A model generated the notes under the pieces. It made no database searches. It was not told the DNA's origin and saw nothing but the letters and a program-made list of their open reading frames with translations. Of a stretch of DNA of 64,000 bases, positions 25,131 to 37,130 are shown in pieces. Position numbers and translations under genes: made by a program. The stretch comes from Dryomyza anilis (taxonomy: Eukaryota > Arthropoda > Insecta > Diptera > Dryomyzidae), in NCBI GenBank assembly GCA_951804985.1, contig OX638131.1:8904630-8968629 (forward strand). The letters run 5' to 3'. The stretch's first letter is position 1. Every line of letters starts with the position of its first letter.

Positions 25131-25149
25131 CCAATCAAAAGCAACCACG
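25131..25149 (+). promoter_or_regulatory. ERSE-type element (CCAAT-N9-CCACG) upstream of CaBP1
   Basis: CCAAT at 25131-25135 is separated by exactly nine bases from CCACG at 25145-25149. This is the consensus ER stress response element of vertebrate unfolded-protein-response promoters, bound by NF-Y plus ATF6/XBP1. It lies about 295 bp before the start codon of an ER-lumen oxidoreductase gene, a class often induced by ER stress. Function in this fly is inference. Confidence 0.6.
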
Positions 25150-25442
25150 AATAAATTGAGAAACTGTCAGAAACCGAAAGAGAAAAGCGAAGCAAAGCGC
25201 AAATATTTTGACAGTCTACAAAAAACAACCGCGTCGAAAACAGTTGAGAATTTGCGCTAATCGCAGTACAAAAAGTGTAGATAGTAAAAAGAACACGTCC
25301 ATCATTAATAACGCAGTTAACAAAAGAATAATTGTTGCGCGCAACAACAAAAAGAGGCGCCTTTGCTGAACACGTATCCAAGAAAACGCACTGCAGGCCG
25401 GTTACTTCTCGAAGTTTCCCAAGCATCAAACAAATAAATATA

Positions 25443-26829
25443 ATGCAGTCTTGTAAGTAAAATAGACTTTTTTAGTTTTTATGTTTTACTAATTTGGTTT
25501 TCGTCCCACTCAATAGCTTTTCAACTGCTGCTGCTCTGCGGCTTCTTCTTACTCGCACCCACCTACACTTTTGGCTTCTACTCGCCCACGGACGATGTGG
25601 TCGAGCTTACGCCCAGCAACTTTGATCGTCTGGTCATAAATGATGATGCCATCTGGATCGTGGAGTTCTTTGCGCCCTGGTGCGGTCACTGTCAGAGTCT
25701 GGTGCCCGAGTACAAAAAACTGGCTACCGCTTTGAAGGGCGTCGTTAAGGTGGGCTCTGTAAATGCGGACGATCATCAGTCGTTGGGCGGACAGTATGGC
25801 GTACGTGGTTTTCCGACCATCAAAATCTTTGGCGTCAACAAACGCAAGCCCACAGACTTTAGTGGACAGCGCACGGCCAAGGCTATGGCAGATGCAGCGC
25901 TCGCTGAGGCCAAGAAGAAGGTGCAGGCGGCACTTGGCGGCGGTGGTGGTAGTAGCAGCAGCGGTAGCGGCTCTACAGATGATGTCATTGAACTCACTGA
26001 CGATAACTTTGACAAGTTGGTGCTGCAATCCGATGATGTGTGGCTCGTTGAATTCTTTGCGCCTTGGTGTGGACACTGCAAGAGTTTGGCACCCGAATGG
26101 GCTAAAGCAGCTAAAGAGCTCAAAGGCAAGGTCAAGTTGGGCGCACTTGATGCGACCGCACATCAATCAAAGGCTGCTGAGTTTGGCGTACGCGGTTATC
26201 CTACCATCAAATTCTTTGGCGGTGGCAAAAAATCAAAGAGCGATGCACAGGACTATGATGGTGGACGTACTGCTGCTGATATTGTTAGCTGGGCTTTGGA
26301 CAAGCACACCGACAGCATTGCGCCACCAGAACTGCTGGAGATAACGGACGAGAGTAGCTTCGATGCCGCTTGCGAGGGTAAACCACTGTGTGTTGTCTCT
26401 GTGCTGCCACATATACTCGACTGTGATGCCAAGTGTCGCAATGCATTTTTGCGCACTCTGCGCGACATGGGCGAACAGTACAAACGCAAACAGTGGGGTT
26501 GGGCCTGGGCTGAGGGTGGCTCCCAATTGGGTCTGGAAGAGTCGCTTGAGGTTGGCGGCTTTGGTTATCCGGCCATGGCTTTGGTTAACTTTAAGAAAAT
26601 GAAATTCTCTGTGTTGAAGGGTTCCTTCTCCAAGGATGGCATTACCGAATTTTTGCGCGACATCTCCTATGGACGTGGACAGACAGCGCCTGTGCGTGGT
26701 GCCAAGAAGCCGGTTATTGCTACAACGCAACCATGGGACGGCAAGGACGGTCAACTGCCCGCCGAAGAGGATATCGATCTATCCGATGTGGAACTCGACG
26801 AGGAGGATGTGGGCAAGGATGAGCTGTAA
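25443..26829 (+). CDS. CaBP1: CaBP1 / PDIA6 (P5)-type protein disulfide isomerase
   Basis: ER-lumen thiol oxidoreductase that forms and isomerises disulfides in secretory proteins. Coding sequence: exon 1 25443-25452, a 64-bp intron (gtaagt...caatag), exon 2 25517-26829; total 440 residues, the usual family length. The spliced start gives a signal peptide ([14 protein letters not shown]...), which the long frame alone would miss. Two thioredoxin domains follow, with active sites CGHC at 59-62 and 188-191, each with a downstream GVRGFPTIK or GVRGYPTIK cis-proline segment. A Gly/Ser linker joins them, then comes a redox-inactive C-terminal domain, an acidic tail and the ER-retention signal KDEL. 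Poly(A) signals AATAAA lie at 27031 and 27038. A consensus stress element lies upstream (25131-25149). Orthology to Drosophila CaBP1 is from domain layout; very secure as P5-type. Confidence 0.95.
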
Positions 26830-27037
26830 TCGTCGTGACGAAAGACTGTTTTCAATAACAACGTAACAAAAAAACACTCACAAATGCGCAAAGTATATTT
26901 TCCAGTCATTTTTCTTTTGTATCGAAAGAAATGTTCCACCAAATGCAATTCTTAAATATGCAGCAGCATTTAAACTAAGCAAAGCGAGTATTTAAATTTT
27001 TGTATAATAATAAAAAACGCATTTTCCATAAATAAAT

Positions 27038-27043
27038 AATAAA
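27038..27043 (+). terminator. CaBP1 polyadenylation signal
   Basis: AATAAA at 27038-27043, with another at 27031-27036, about 205 bases after the CaBP1 stop codon. This gives a plausible short 3' UTR. Confidence 0.6.
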
Positions 27044-27639
27044 CTTAGCAAATAAAACGAACTGAAAATTTTGTTTTTCTTTTGTAAAATAAGTAAAAAA
27101 AAGGACTCGAAACAAAAAAACATATTTAAAAATATTAAATGTACCACAAATTAGTACAACGTTTGAAATATAAGTATTTGCGGCAGAATTTTTCATCATA
27201 GGGCCACTTGAAATGAAATGGAAAAATGTCAGTGTGCCGAAAATCGAAAAACTTTTAGCACTCTGGAACCGTGCAAATGATGTTTGGGTTAGAACAAAGT
27301 GGACGTGGCAAAAAAAATACCACATGTAGTAGACCTGAAATTAACAAAAGTTACCCTAAAAACCACTCAAAATTTTATGATCAGAAAATAAAAGTAAAAG
27401 TTGAAATGGGAACAGCGCCGTAGTGGTTCTAGGGGAGCGAGACTTTTTCGCCACTATTATTTTGTTATTCATAATCATAAAGCCAACTCGGGTCAATATA
27501 GATTACATGATATTCAGTAGGTACTTAAAAACTAAATTCTATACAAAATAAAACAAAACTTAATACTAAGTACCACAGAAAGCTAGTTCCCAATTAATGT
27601 TTGAATCTTAAAAATTGTTAGATCATATTTTAGTTTACT

Positions 27640-28095
27640 CGCCGGATATGTTGCAAGTAATTACGTTCAAATGTTGAAGTTGAATCTGAAAAATGCTTTA
27701 AATCCCGAGAAAACCCGTTCCATACACGAGCAATATTAACTAAAAGTGATCGTTGAAAAATGGAAGTATTAATTTTGGGTATCCGTATTTGAATAATACT
27801 TTTTAGCTTTTTTTTTTGCTATGGTTGGGGTCATTATCCTGCTGAAAGACCCACAACAGTGGTATTTCCTCTTTTGTATATGGTAAGATCGTATCGTGAA
27901 GTAATTCAACACAAATATGTCCCTGATTGTTTTTATCCAATGTATAGAACCTTGTCTATAGTAGTAAGAGCAATTCCAGATCAATTGGAAACTTCGTGCT
28001 TAAACATTTTGGAAGTGTATTGTGGATTATTTTCTGCATTCGCAGATCACTTCGTCCTTTCGGACTTTTCTCATCCAATTCCTTATTATAAATAA
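27640..28095 (-). pseudogene. Tc1/mariner transposase relic
   Basis: The minus strand read across about 27810-27960 gives a transposase-like stretch ending LLWVFQQDNDPNHS, the signature around the second catalytic aspartate of Tc1-type DDE transposases. Upstream in the same frame is HICVELLHDTILPYTKEE. Downstream the frame breaks at an A-run (stop or frameshift after KKKS), and no complete DDE domain remains. Only a fragment of the usual 340-residue protein is left. Mobile-element decay, not a host gene. Confidence 0.7.
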
Positions 28096-28304
28096 GACGG
28101 TTATTGGTTTGAAGACAATGATCGTACGGTCAGGCAGAGAGTGAAATCTTTGTTTTATGGGGTATTACAATAAAGTTCTATAATATCAGGCCACGTATAG
28201 ATTTGTTTGTTCAAAAATTTTCGAAAAAAAATTAAGGCTGAACTTTACTTTATAGGGCCGGTCGAAATTAACAAAAAAAGAAAATTGTCACGACCTTTTA
28301 AATG

Positions 28305-28690
28305 GGGGGAGAGTGACGAGAGAATTTTTTTTTGCCGCTCAGACCCCTGGAACCGTCTAAAAATCGAAAACTGACCAAGGTCATAAGTGGTTTTTAAATT
28401 AGGGGGCGGGGCAAAAAAAATAAAAAAAAATTGTCAAACGATGTAGAAACCAGACCTCAAGGTCACGCGGTACCCGTTGTTTTTGATTTTTAAGGGGTAC
28501 CACGTGACCTTCAGTTCACTTTTTTATTTTTAATGTCTGGTTTTTGCAACGTGTGACAATTTCCTTTTTTTTTGTTTGCCCCGATCTCTTCGTAATAATT
28601 CAAAAACCACTTAAGACCTCGATCGTTTTATGGGCGGTTCCAAGGGGCGGACGGCAAAAAAATGTGTTGTATTTCGACACTCTCCGATCG
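28305..28690. mobile_element. Long imperfect palindrome (foldback MITE)
   Basis: The left arm (about 28305-28470: gggagagtgacgag, cccctggaacc, aagtggtttttaaatt, caggtcacg-type words) is mirrored by the right arm (about 28495-28690: gtacc, tgtctggttttt, aaaaccactt, ggttccaaggggc, cgacactctcc). The loop lies near 28475-28490, with ggtaccc/ggggtacc at its base. Total about 385 bp. It abuts the Tc1 relic. Confidence 0.7.
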
Positions 28691-28699
28691 AGGGTGATG

Positions 28700-29151
28700 A
28701 TTTTGACTGCATACTCAGTTTTTTTTTCTATTACGTAACGTTTTTGAGAAAATAGCAAACGTAATTTAAAGACGTTATCACCCACTACTTACTTAGAACA
28801 AAAAAAATATATTATTGTTGAAAAATTGTTAAAAATAACCATAACCGTAGTTTTTCTTTAAATTGTCAAGATTAATTTTAATATAATAATAAATGCTATT
28901 ATTTGAATACGTTTTTAAGATAATAGCATCTAAACTTGGAAAATTTGATTTTTTAGACCATTTTTTTATAAATATTTTTTAGGATCTAATGATAAACAAA
29001 AAAAATGTATGGTTTATACTGAGCATATACCATGCAAAATATTAATATTACTATTTTTTTATTCTAATTGATCTACTTTTTAAAATATGCCATGTGAACG
29101 AAATTATGGTACCCTTTTTTATAATTAATTTTCAAAAAAATACATATGGCT
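28700..29151. other. AT-rich intergenic DNA, no gene seen
   Basis: No open frame with coding signals and no clear repeat structure in this stretch. Confidence 0.5.
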
Positions 29152-29330
29152 GGTTTTCACTATGTCATTTTGTGTTATATTTGTTTTCTTTACGTGGGGT
29201 TGCGAGGCAGAAACTGTCCAAAATGAAAATGTTCATTGTCCATGTCAATTGAAATGAAAATGTCAAGATGTTGACATTTTTTTTAATCTTTGCCATATCG
29301 AAAAACAACATATTTGAGAAATTTATAGTT
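29152..29330. mobile_element. Partial MITE of the TTTTCACTATGTCATTTTG family
   Basis: Left end ggttttcactatgtcatttt and interior (aactgtccaaaat, catgtcaattgaaat, tttgccatatc) match 32706-32915. The inverted right end is missing. Confidence 0.65.
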
Positions 29331-29835
29331 AAAACCAAGCCTTATATCTATATAGTTTGAACTATGCTGTGCATAATCATAAACCATTTTCTTATTTACC
29401 GTTAGATTCAAAATACTAAAAAAAAATAGTAAAAAAAATCAATACTTTTCGAGTTTAGATTCAAATATCATAAGCACCTAACGGAATATTAGTGTTTGTT
29501 GGTATATTGTTATTAGTCTTCATCATTCAGAGAAAAATTTGGATTTACAGTTTTTTGAAAAACTAGTTTTGTAATTTGTTATTCTAAAAGGTGGTAAAAA
29601 TGTGCTTAAAACTTTGATATCAATTTTCTTAAAAACATAACGTAATAAAAAAAATAGAACAGAGTATTGTTAAATTGCTAATCAAACATGTTTTCAAATT
29701 CACTTTCAAATGAAATTCAAATAATTCACGAGATAAATCGAATAGAATTTGTTTCATAGTATACGGCTTTAATTCAATGTAAAAATGGAATTATCGTATT
29801 ACGAAACAACTAAACACATATTCGGATGATCTAAT

Positions 29836-29987
29836 GTACCAATAATAGTACCAATAATAGTACCAATAATAGTACCAATAATAGTACGTATAATAGTACC
29901 AATAATAGTACCAATAATAGTACCTTTAATAGTACCTATAATAGAACCAAAAATAGTACCTATAATAGTACCAATAATAGTACCTAT
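29836..29987. repeat. 12-bp minisatellite
   Basis: About 13 copies of taccaataatag with substitutions (tacctataatag, tacgtataatag). The antisense frame over it (IIGTIIGT...) is only a repeat read. Confidence 0.92.
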
Positions 29988-30142
29988 CAGTGTCGCCAGA
30001 TATGTAGGAAAAATTTGCCTTTGGTAATTTTTCATCGTTTTTGGGAATTGGTAATTACCACACGCAAATCCTCTGTGGTAATTTGTGAGAATTTGCTGTG
30101 GTAAAATGAGAATTCTTGTGGTAATTTCATCTGGCGACACTG
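29988..30142. mobile_element. 155-bp MITE with CAGTGTCGCCAGAT termini
   Basis: Perfect 14-bp terminal inverted repeats CAGTGTCGCCAGAT / ATCTGGCGACACTG. The inner part has ggtaatttt words in both orientations. It sits directly at the end of the 12-bp minisatellite. No clear target duplication. Confidence 0.7.
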
Positions 30143-32046
30143 CCCTGCAGTGAAATCTAAACTTGTAGCATAAATATGTAGTATTCATATTAGTAACCAT
30201 GTTTCTAGATCGGTAACTAGTTAAAATGGATGCAGAGAATGTTTTATTTCTTCCGCCATGGTCTCATTAAATTTACCAAATAATCTACTCGAAAGTCCCT
30301 TACCATGCATTGATAAAAAGCCGCTCCAGTCGCTCTTCCTACGCTGACCATCTAGTCTTATTTTAAGACATTTCTTGACTGGTGCAATTTCATCTATTCG
30401 TCCCACATGACATAGACATCAAAACCGTTAGATCTTGATGCGCTTGACTTTGTCAGTTGTCGTCGAATAGCCTTCAGCTCTAGTGTTCCAACTGGTAAAT
30501 AGTAACCAGTTTAAAGTAGAATTAAATGAACTAGTTTATAGACTGACTGTAAAAAATTAGTCTATAGACTGGTTATAAGAATCTAGTTTAAAAACTACTT
30601 AAATGTAATGCAAGAGGAGACAATATTGATACACCGTAGGACATGAGCATTGAAAGAATTCGGGCTAGTTGAGTGTCTACGGAGAACTAGACCAATACTA
30701 GTATTCAACTAGTCCTTTACACTGCAGGGTTATTATCGAATTACGATACAACTAAACACAAATTCGGATCTGATAGTACCTATAATAAAAATAATAATTT
30801 TATTCGCCAAAATAATAAAACAATTTGTATTTTTTCATATAAAAGTATAAAATTTTTATTAAAATCTAGTAAAACTGCAAAAAATGCTTATAAAAAAGTT
30901 ACAAATTTGTAGCTGCAAGAGCACAGCCTTAATATATATTCATATAAATTCAATTTAAATTGCAATCTGTTTATCTGTTTTGAAAATAGCTGTCGACCAA
31001 ATATTCTATATTTTTAATATTAATAGATAAAATCAGTCGTATGCATTAAAAAATGAAACGCATACGACTTTAAGTACAAAATGTTTCCTTTACACAACCT
31101 CTAGCAAAAAGTGTTTTGCTTTGAACTTTATATTACAAACTAAAATTTTGTATAAAACTAACTTATTTAAAACTACAATTTAGCTTAAAAATTAATATTT
31201 CGATTCTTGTTATTTATAATTTTTACTTGCACAAACGTTATACATAAAAGTTTGATAACGTTTGTTCTTTTGTCACGTTCTCAAATCACAATAGATATTA
31301 TTTTTTTTTGTTTTTAATTAGTACTAGGTATTTGTAGATTTTGTTAGGCAATTGTATAAGTTGTCCTGTGTTGTGGGTTTTAGTATTTTGCAAGTGCTTT
31401 AAAATAGTTTGTTTTTTATTTAGTTTTCAATGATAAATTGAGTATTTAATGCACATTTTTGTGTGTATTAATTCAGAAAACTGTTGAAAATTATAGAAAT
31501 AAGAGTTAGTAATAAAACAGCATGTTGAAAATGAGTTTACAGTGTAAATTTAAATGTTAAATTGAGTTTTCTTTGCTTTTTACAGTGGGCCTCACAAACA
31601 AATGATTTTTACATATAATTTTTATAGCTGCAGCCACGTGCATTTGCTAGCAAGATAAAAACGCACTTTTGTGGGTTCAACAACATGCTGTGCGATAAGC
31701 AATTATTGGGTGCAACAGATTTTAAATTATTTATTTTACATTAAATGTTAGCGTGCGTACTGTACATAGCTTTTCATGCAGTTATCTCTAGGTGAAAATG
31801 TGAAAAAATGCATTTTCCCGTATGAGTTTTAAGCAGTATAGACTGCAAAAAGTTGTAATGAACTCCGAATCAGTTTTATGTTATAGTTAGTGCAAATATT
31901 TAGATGTAGTATTTAGTAGTGCTTCGAGAATTACTCGAATACATGTATTATAAAATAAAATGGATGTTTCTTTTTTAAATATTTGAACGTTTTAGTTAAT
32001 GAAATGTCTTTTTTGTTTTGTAATGTTTTGAATATTTGAAATTTGA
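30143..32046. other. Intergenic DNA, no gene seen
   Basis: A segment around 30440-30740 contains repeated words such as ctagtttatagactg and actggtt. The rest is AT-rich. No exon could be supported. Confidence 0.5.
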
Positions 32047-32425
32047 TATCGTCGTTGTAGAAGTAAAATTTATTAAATACATTTTAAAGTTTTAAAAAAG
32101 TATTTTGTAAAAAACGTTATATATGTGACATTGTCGAAATGATAAGGATGTAATTGTTATCTATTTAGGAAATACAAGATGTACTTTCAAATGACAATGA
32201 AGATTTTAAAATGTATCATATGCTGCTTATACTAATGAGCCATCGAGTTAGAAAATGTGTTTAAAATGCTTGGTTTTCACTATGTCAGTTTCAGGATTGG
32301 AAATTTCTCAAATTTGTTGGTTTTCAACATTGCAAAGATTTAAAAAAATGCCAACATATCTGCATTTTTATTTCGTTTGACATGAATAATTAAAATTTGA
32401 ATTTTTTTTTACACAAAAAGATATA

Positions 32426-32561
32426 GGCGCATAATCATAGACAATTTAAAATCGATTTTAAAAATAAATTCGACTTTTTTGACAAATTTTGTAAAGAATA
32501 TATTGTCAAAAAGCTGATTTTAAATTTAAAATTGACTTTTAAGTGTCCATGGTTATGCGCC
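32426..32561. mobile_element. 136-bp MITE with GGCGCATAAYCAT termini
   Basis: The left GGCGCATAATCATAG and the inverted right GGCGCATAACCATGG end the element. The inner arms (caatttaaaatcgatttt and attttaaatttaaaattgac) also pair. A partial relative lies at about 36337-36460. Confidence 0.7.
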
Positions 32562-32705
32562 ATTACTGTCTGTACTTTTTTTATTATATTCAGAATAATG
32601 TCTACCAACAACAGTTTTTTAATGCCCTATGTCCCGCTAGGGATTCGAGGAACTTAAGAAGAAGAACAACAGTTTAACAGTGTCACTTTAACTTATGTTT
32701 ACCAT

Positions 32706-32915
32706 GGTTTTCACTGTCATTTTGTGTCATATTTGTTTTATCTTATATGATTGCGACTTTGAAACTGTCCAAAATTAAAATTCTCATTAACCATGTCAAT
32801 TGAAATCAAAATTCCTACCTTTTAGCATTTTTTTTTTTAAATTTGCCATATCAAAAAACAACAAATTTTAGAAGTTTCGCATATGAAACTGGCACAAAAT
32901 GACATAGTGAAAAAC
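32706..32915. mobile_element. 210-bp MITE with GTTTTCACT...ATTTTGTG termini
   Basis: Left ggttttcactgtcattttgtg and inverted right cacaaaatgacatagtgaaa. Related partial copies at 29152-29330 and about 32271-32400. Confidence 0.7.
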
Positions 32916-33111
32916 GATAAAATGTGCAAATATTTATACTGAATTGACCTGATTATTTTAACAATTTCTTTGTGATTAGAACAATATTGATGGCAATTGT
33001 GCAGAATATATTAAATTTTCCAATTCATCATTGCAATATTAAACCATAAACTTGTCACAAACAGTATGATAAAAATAAAATTTTGATTGTTGTACAACGA
33101 CGACGATATAA

Positions 33112-33670
33112 ACAAAACACACTATTTGAAGGGCTCAAAAGGAATGCGCAACAGGTGAGCCGCAGACAGCATATTTCAACGTAACTCAACGTGAGTCAGC
33201 GCTGAGCAAGAACTGCGGGCTGCTGTAGATAATGCGCATGTGCGAGCTGTATGCGTGTGAATGTGTGAAGATAATGATGGGAATGCACTGAAAAATTTAC
33301 CTGAGATGTACCAACACGAAAAGAAAAAAAAAAGCCAAGCACCGCAGAGCAGAGCAGACGAAAGACTTGAATTGAAGCAAAACAAGAACCAGAAACGCTG
33401 ACTGTTGACTGATTACGTGCAGCAAAAGCCTTTTTTGTTACTTTTTATACATTTTTGCTGCTTTTAAAATAGTATGCATGAATGCTGTAAAAACACGAAA
33501 ACTCAATTTACAATTATTACGCATTATCAATAGTTGGTCCTCCAGAAAATAAAGATAAACCTTTGAAATACCAATGGAAAAAAGGTGGATTTGCTGTATA
33601 TATACTTAACAATGAATGTATCTTGTAGTTGCTGATTTTTTTTTTGTTCTTCGCTTGTACATCTTTTTTA
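33112..33670. other. Intergenic DNA downstream of the minus-strand membrane-protein gene
   Basis: A GC-richer block (about 33120-33420) contains gtgagccgcagacagc and cgagctgtatgcgtg and may be a promoter or untranslated exon; nothing ties it to a gene. The remainder is AT-rich. Confidence 0.4.
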
Positions 33671-33672
33671 TT
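33667..33672 (-). terminator. Poly(A) signal overlapping the stop codon
   Basis: On the minus strand the stop codon TAA is part of TAATAAA, so a canonical AATAAA begins inside it. This implies a very short 3' UTR, unless a later signal is used. Confidence 0.5.
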
Positions 33673-34143
33673 AATGCTTCTGATCCACCGGAAAATTCTC
33701 TATCGATTGTATCGAACGTGAGGTGGCCGCCGTTATGGTCGACGACACATCCATGAAGCGATACTTTTTCTCATCGCCACACAGAAACGGATAACAGACG
33801 ATGGCATAGTAGAAGCACAGACAACTGATGATAACCGCAAAGATGATGGCAATTATGCCAAATGTTGAGAAACCCGACCTTGTGTCCAAATACTCCTTGG
33901 GCGTTTGTGGTGGTGGCTGCGTCACTTGTGGCAACGGCTGTTGTCCACCCGCATAGTAGCTGTTGCCACGATGCGCCGTATAGCCGTTTGCGCGTCCATT
34001 AGTACGTCCCGCGGAAGTGGGACAGTGTAAGGTTGCTGTATGGAAATTTTAATTTTATTATAATTTTCCATTTCATTTCATGAAATCGTGTATTACTCAC
34101 CAATAATAAGCATGCATAGTACGGCGACACTGTATTTGTGCAT
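33671..34143 (-). CDS. Small single-pass membrane protein, unrecognised family
   Basis: Two coding exons on the minus strand: 34143-34101 and 34035-33671. They are joined by a 65-bp intron (gtgagt...ccatacag) in phase 1, giving 135 residues. An N-terminal signal peptide (about 1-24, MHKYSVAVLCMLII...) is followed by a polar, Gly/Asn/Tyr- and Pro/Gln-rich segment (25-69), one strongly hydrophobic segment (about 70-98) with several cysteines, and a cytosolic tail (99-135) with KYRFMDVSS. This layout suggests a type I membrane protein of the surface or secretory pathway. The gene model is well supported by both splice sites and by frame continuity, but I cannot name the family. The poly(A) signal AATAAA overlaps the stop codon (33667-33672). 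No partner genes adjoin it. Confidence 0.85.
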
Positions 34144-34732
34144 GTTGTTTTTAAATAAAATTCACTTTTCTTTTAAAATGTAAAATAATAAAAATATAAA
34201 ATTGATCTGTATTATTTTTGTCTTCAATGCAGCATCAACAATTTTTCTCTTTAATTTCACAGAATTCACCACCTCACAACGCGTCGAAACAAAAGCAGCA
34301 CAAGAATGAATTCGGATGAAAACACATCGCTGTTTCATGTTTTTGTTTTTTTCATCAATTGCGCGTTATTCACCACCATAAGAAGTTGAAAACAATTTGA
34401 GTTGCCAGGCTCGAAATATTTTTATAAAAATTATAAATTATCAAAAAATATCTTGAACATTCAAAAAATCCTCATAGTTCCCTGAAATACTATTAAGGCG
34501 AAGAAAATAAAACTTTATTTTATAAAAATGTGTGTCATTGTGTAATGCGAAAATATCAATAATTCAAATGTATTCTCACCTGAATAAAATGTTGTATATG
34601 AAAAATGTATATTTTAAAATAGAATAGAGAATTCTGTTGTCTTATTTATTCAACAAGAAATCTTACACAAACTAAAAGTTAACTATCAATAAGATGAGAA
34701 AAAAACATTTATTGTATTGAAATTTGTGACAT

Positions 34733-35353
34733 TGGCTGCATTCAGCGACCTCAGCAGTTGTGGAGTTGTTGAGCAATTTGAGCTTGAATGAGATGCTACC
34801 CTCAACATGTTTAGTGAGCGGTCGCCATTTTTTCCAGAATGAAATGTTTACGCTACATTTGTGATGCCTTTGATATCGATGACATTCGATGACATTTTAA
34901 CTCAAATATTTATAAACAAAAATGGAATTTAAATTGAAAATATGTTTTTAATCAATTAAAGAGTTGTATGTAACTTTAATAAAATATTAATAATAAATTA
35001 ATTTGTAAATTGACAGCTGAGATTGCTGTGCATTCAGGAACAGTGAGCGATTAGTTACTGAGCAGTTTCGCAACTGCTGAGGTCGCTGAATGCAGCCATT
35101 GACTGCATTCAGCGCTCTGAACAGTTGTGTATTTGTTGAGAAATTTGCGCCTGAATGACATATGTCATTCAAGTTGAGTTAGCGATCCCCATTTTTCTCA
35201 TCGTCATTCAATGACATTTTAATTTAAAAATTTATAAACAAAAATGGAATTCGGATTGGAAAATATGTTTTTAATCTATTAAAGAGTGCATCAGTAAAAG
35301 TGAGCGATTAGTTGCTGATCAGTTTCGAAACTGTTGAGGGTGCTGAATGCAGC
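34733..35353. mobile_element. Two adjacent MITEs with GCTGCATTCAGCG termini
   Basis: Copy 1 (about 34733-35097) runs from ggctgcattcagcgacctc to gaggtcgctgaatgcagcc. Copy 2 (about 35102-35353) runs from actgcattcagcgctctg to gtgctgaatgcagcc. ATT occurs at the outer edges and between the copies, suggesting a 3-bp duplication. Both carry gtcattcaatgacat-like words and tttataaacaaaaatgg inside. Confidence 0.75.
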
Positions 35354-37130
35354 CATTCCTCACGTGTACAAATCCCGTCTGTGAACAACACGGAATGAGA
35401 AACACGTTCTGGTATTTGAAATTGCTTGGAGCTGTGTAAAATGTAATAATGCGACCGACACATTTAAATTTTCTTATTCAAATTCTCAAAAATTTTAATA
35501 TATTTAAGCCAAAGAGAAATATAATTTTAATTACGATACGACCATGATATTTTTAATCAAATACCATTTATTTCAATAGAAATATATATGTGAAAAATGA
35601 TTTCTGATTCTTTTCGTAGCCAAATATTAAATAAAAACGAATTGTGCCGAAAATAAAATTGTTCTGTATTTGTTTGAGAAAACTTTAAGGTGCAAACCTT
35701 CATATAAAATTTAAATGAGTAAGTATTTCTGTTGTGGGTTGCATTAATATACGCATTAGCAAAAATAATGTACATCGTGTTTCAATAAATAATTTTAAAA
35801 AAACTTATGCTGGTTTTTTTTTTTCAATATTTTTCATTTTACTATAGTTTAAACTATAAACTATAAAACTATAAACTAAACAATAAACTAACTTTAAACT
35901 ATAGTTTACTTTATATTTGAAAATTTAAAAATGTTGATATATTTTTTTTGTTTGAATTACAAATACGCTACAGCCCAAAAAATTAATGAAATAAATGCAG
36001 AACATGTTCTTATATTAATTTAAGTATATGAAAATGATAATTACTTATCATAAATATAAAAATCTCATATGTCATCATGCTGGAAAAACGCTTGTCCATT
36101 TTAGACATTGCTGTCTATTTTTATGTTTAAAATAATTCTTGCGTAGAAGGGCTCAGTGAAAAATGAACTTTAGGGAAAGTTTAAATGTTTTATGGGATTA
36201 TTATTAATTTTTTTATATTAGTGTTTTTTAATATATTTAAAATTAGTTACGATAGATTTTCGATTAAACTAATGCTTTTTATCAGTTAATAATAAGGAAT
36301 ATAAAATAATTAGTTTTTGCTATAATTTAAATAGGACGACGCATAATTATAGACAATTTAAAGTCGACTTTAAAAATAAATTCGACATTTTTTGACTAAT
36401 TTTGTATAGAATAAACTGTCAAAATACTGATTCTAAATGTAAAGTTTGTTTGATTGCGCTAACAATTTTAATCAAACAAAATTCTTAATTCAAATAATTT
36501 GGTATTCGAGTAATGATCAAATAGTAGTGTTATGGATTGAAGAAACTGTATTCATAAATTTTTGAGTTGTAATTAGAAATGCATTTGAGTAGGAAAATGA
36601 AATTTAATTTAAAATTTGGATCTGAACTTTTTTAAATAAAAAATCATTTTTAATACAATTTTATTCAAAATAAAACTAAAATAACGAATAAAAATTATTT
36701 TGAACAAATTTAACGAACATTCATTAATAATTACGAAAAAACTAATTTATTTTATTCTGACAAATAAAACTGTATTGTAGAATGTAAAATTTTATATTAC
36801 CAAACAAACATTTCTTTTTAGAACTACGCAAATATAGCGGTCTCTTTCTTACTAACCCAATAAATTGCATTCGGCCATCTTGCATTTTTGCATTTTTCAC
36901 CACACTGTCTACCTTTGTTTAAATGTTGCCAGATCTAAAAATAACTAATATCTTTTTAAGATTTTAAATGTGAACTCAAAATACAAATAAACGAATACTA
37001 AATTTAAAAAAATAAATAAAATGTGCAATACTAATATAATATTAGTTATTTAAAATAGTTTTTATATATACAAGAAAAACAGTTTTACAATTACTTTAAG
37101 AAAATACTGCAACACTGTATACACTGAATT
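35354..37130. other. AT-rich intergenic DNA upstream of Hyls1
   Basis: Contains a palindromic run of actatagtttaaac words (35840-35910) and a decayed MITE (about 36337-36460, relative of 32426-32561). No exon supported. Confidence 0.5.

Larger units (their letters stand above)
32047..33111. mobile_element. Candidate 1.07-kb element bounded by TATCGTCG termini, with nested MITEs
   Basis: The left end atatcgtcgttgtagaag and the inverted right end tacaacgacgacgatat match the MITE family seen at 40133-40354. The interior contains other MITEs (32426-32561, 32706-32915) and a partial copy of the latter at about 32271-32400. It may be one element expanded by insertions, or two separate family members. 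Confidence 0.5.

Noticed and set aside
29799..30200. 133-codon minus-strand frame with GTIIGTII repeats
   Set aside because: Translation of the 12-bp minisatellite; not a gene.
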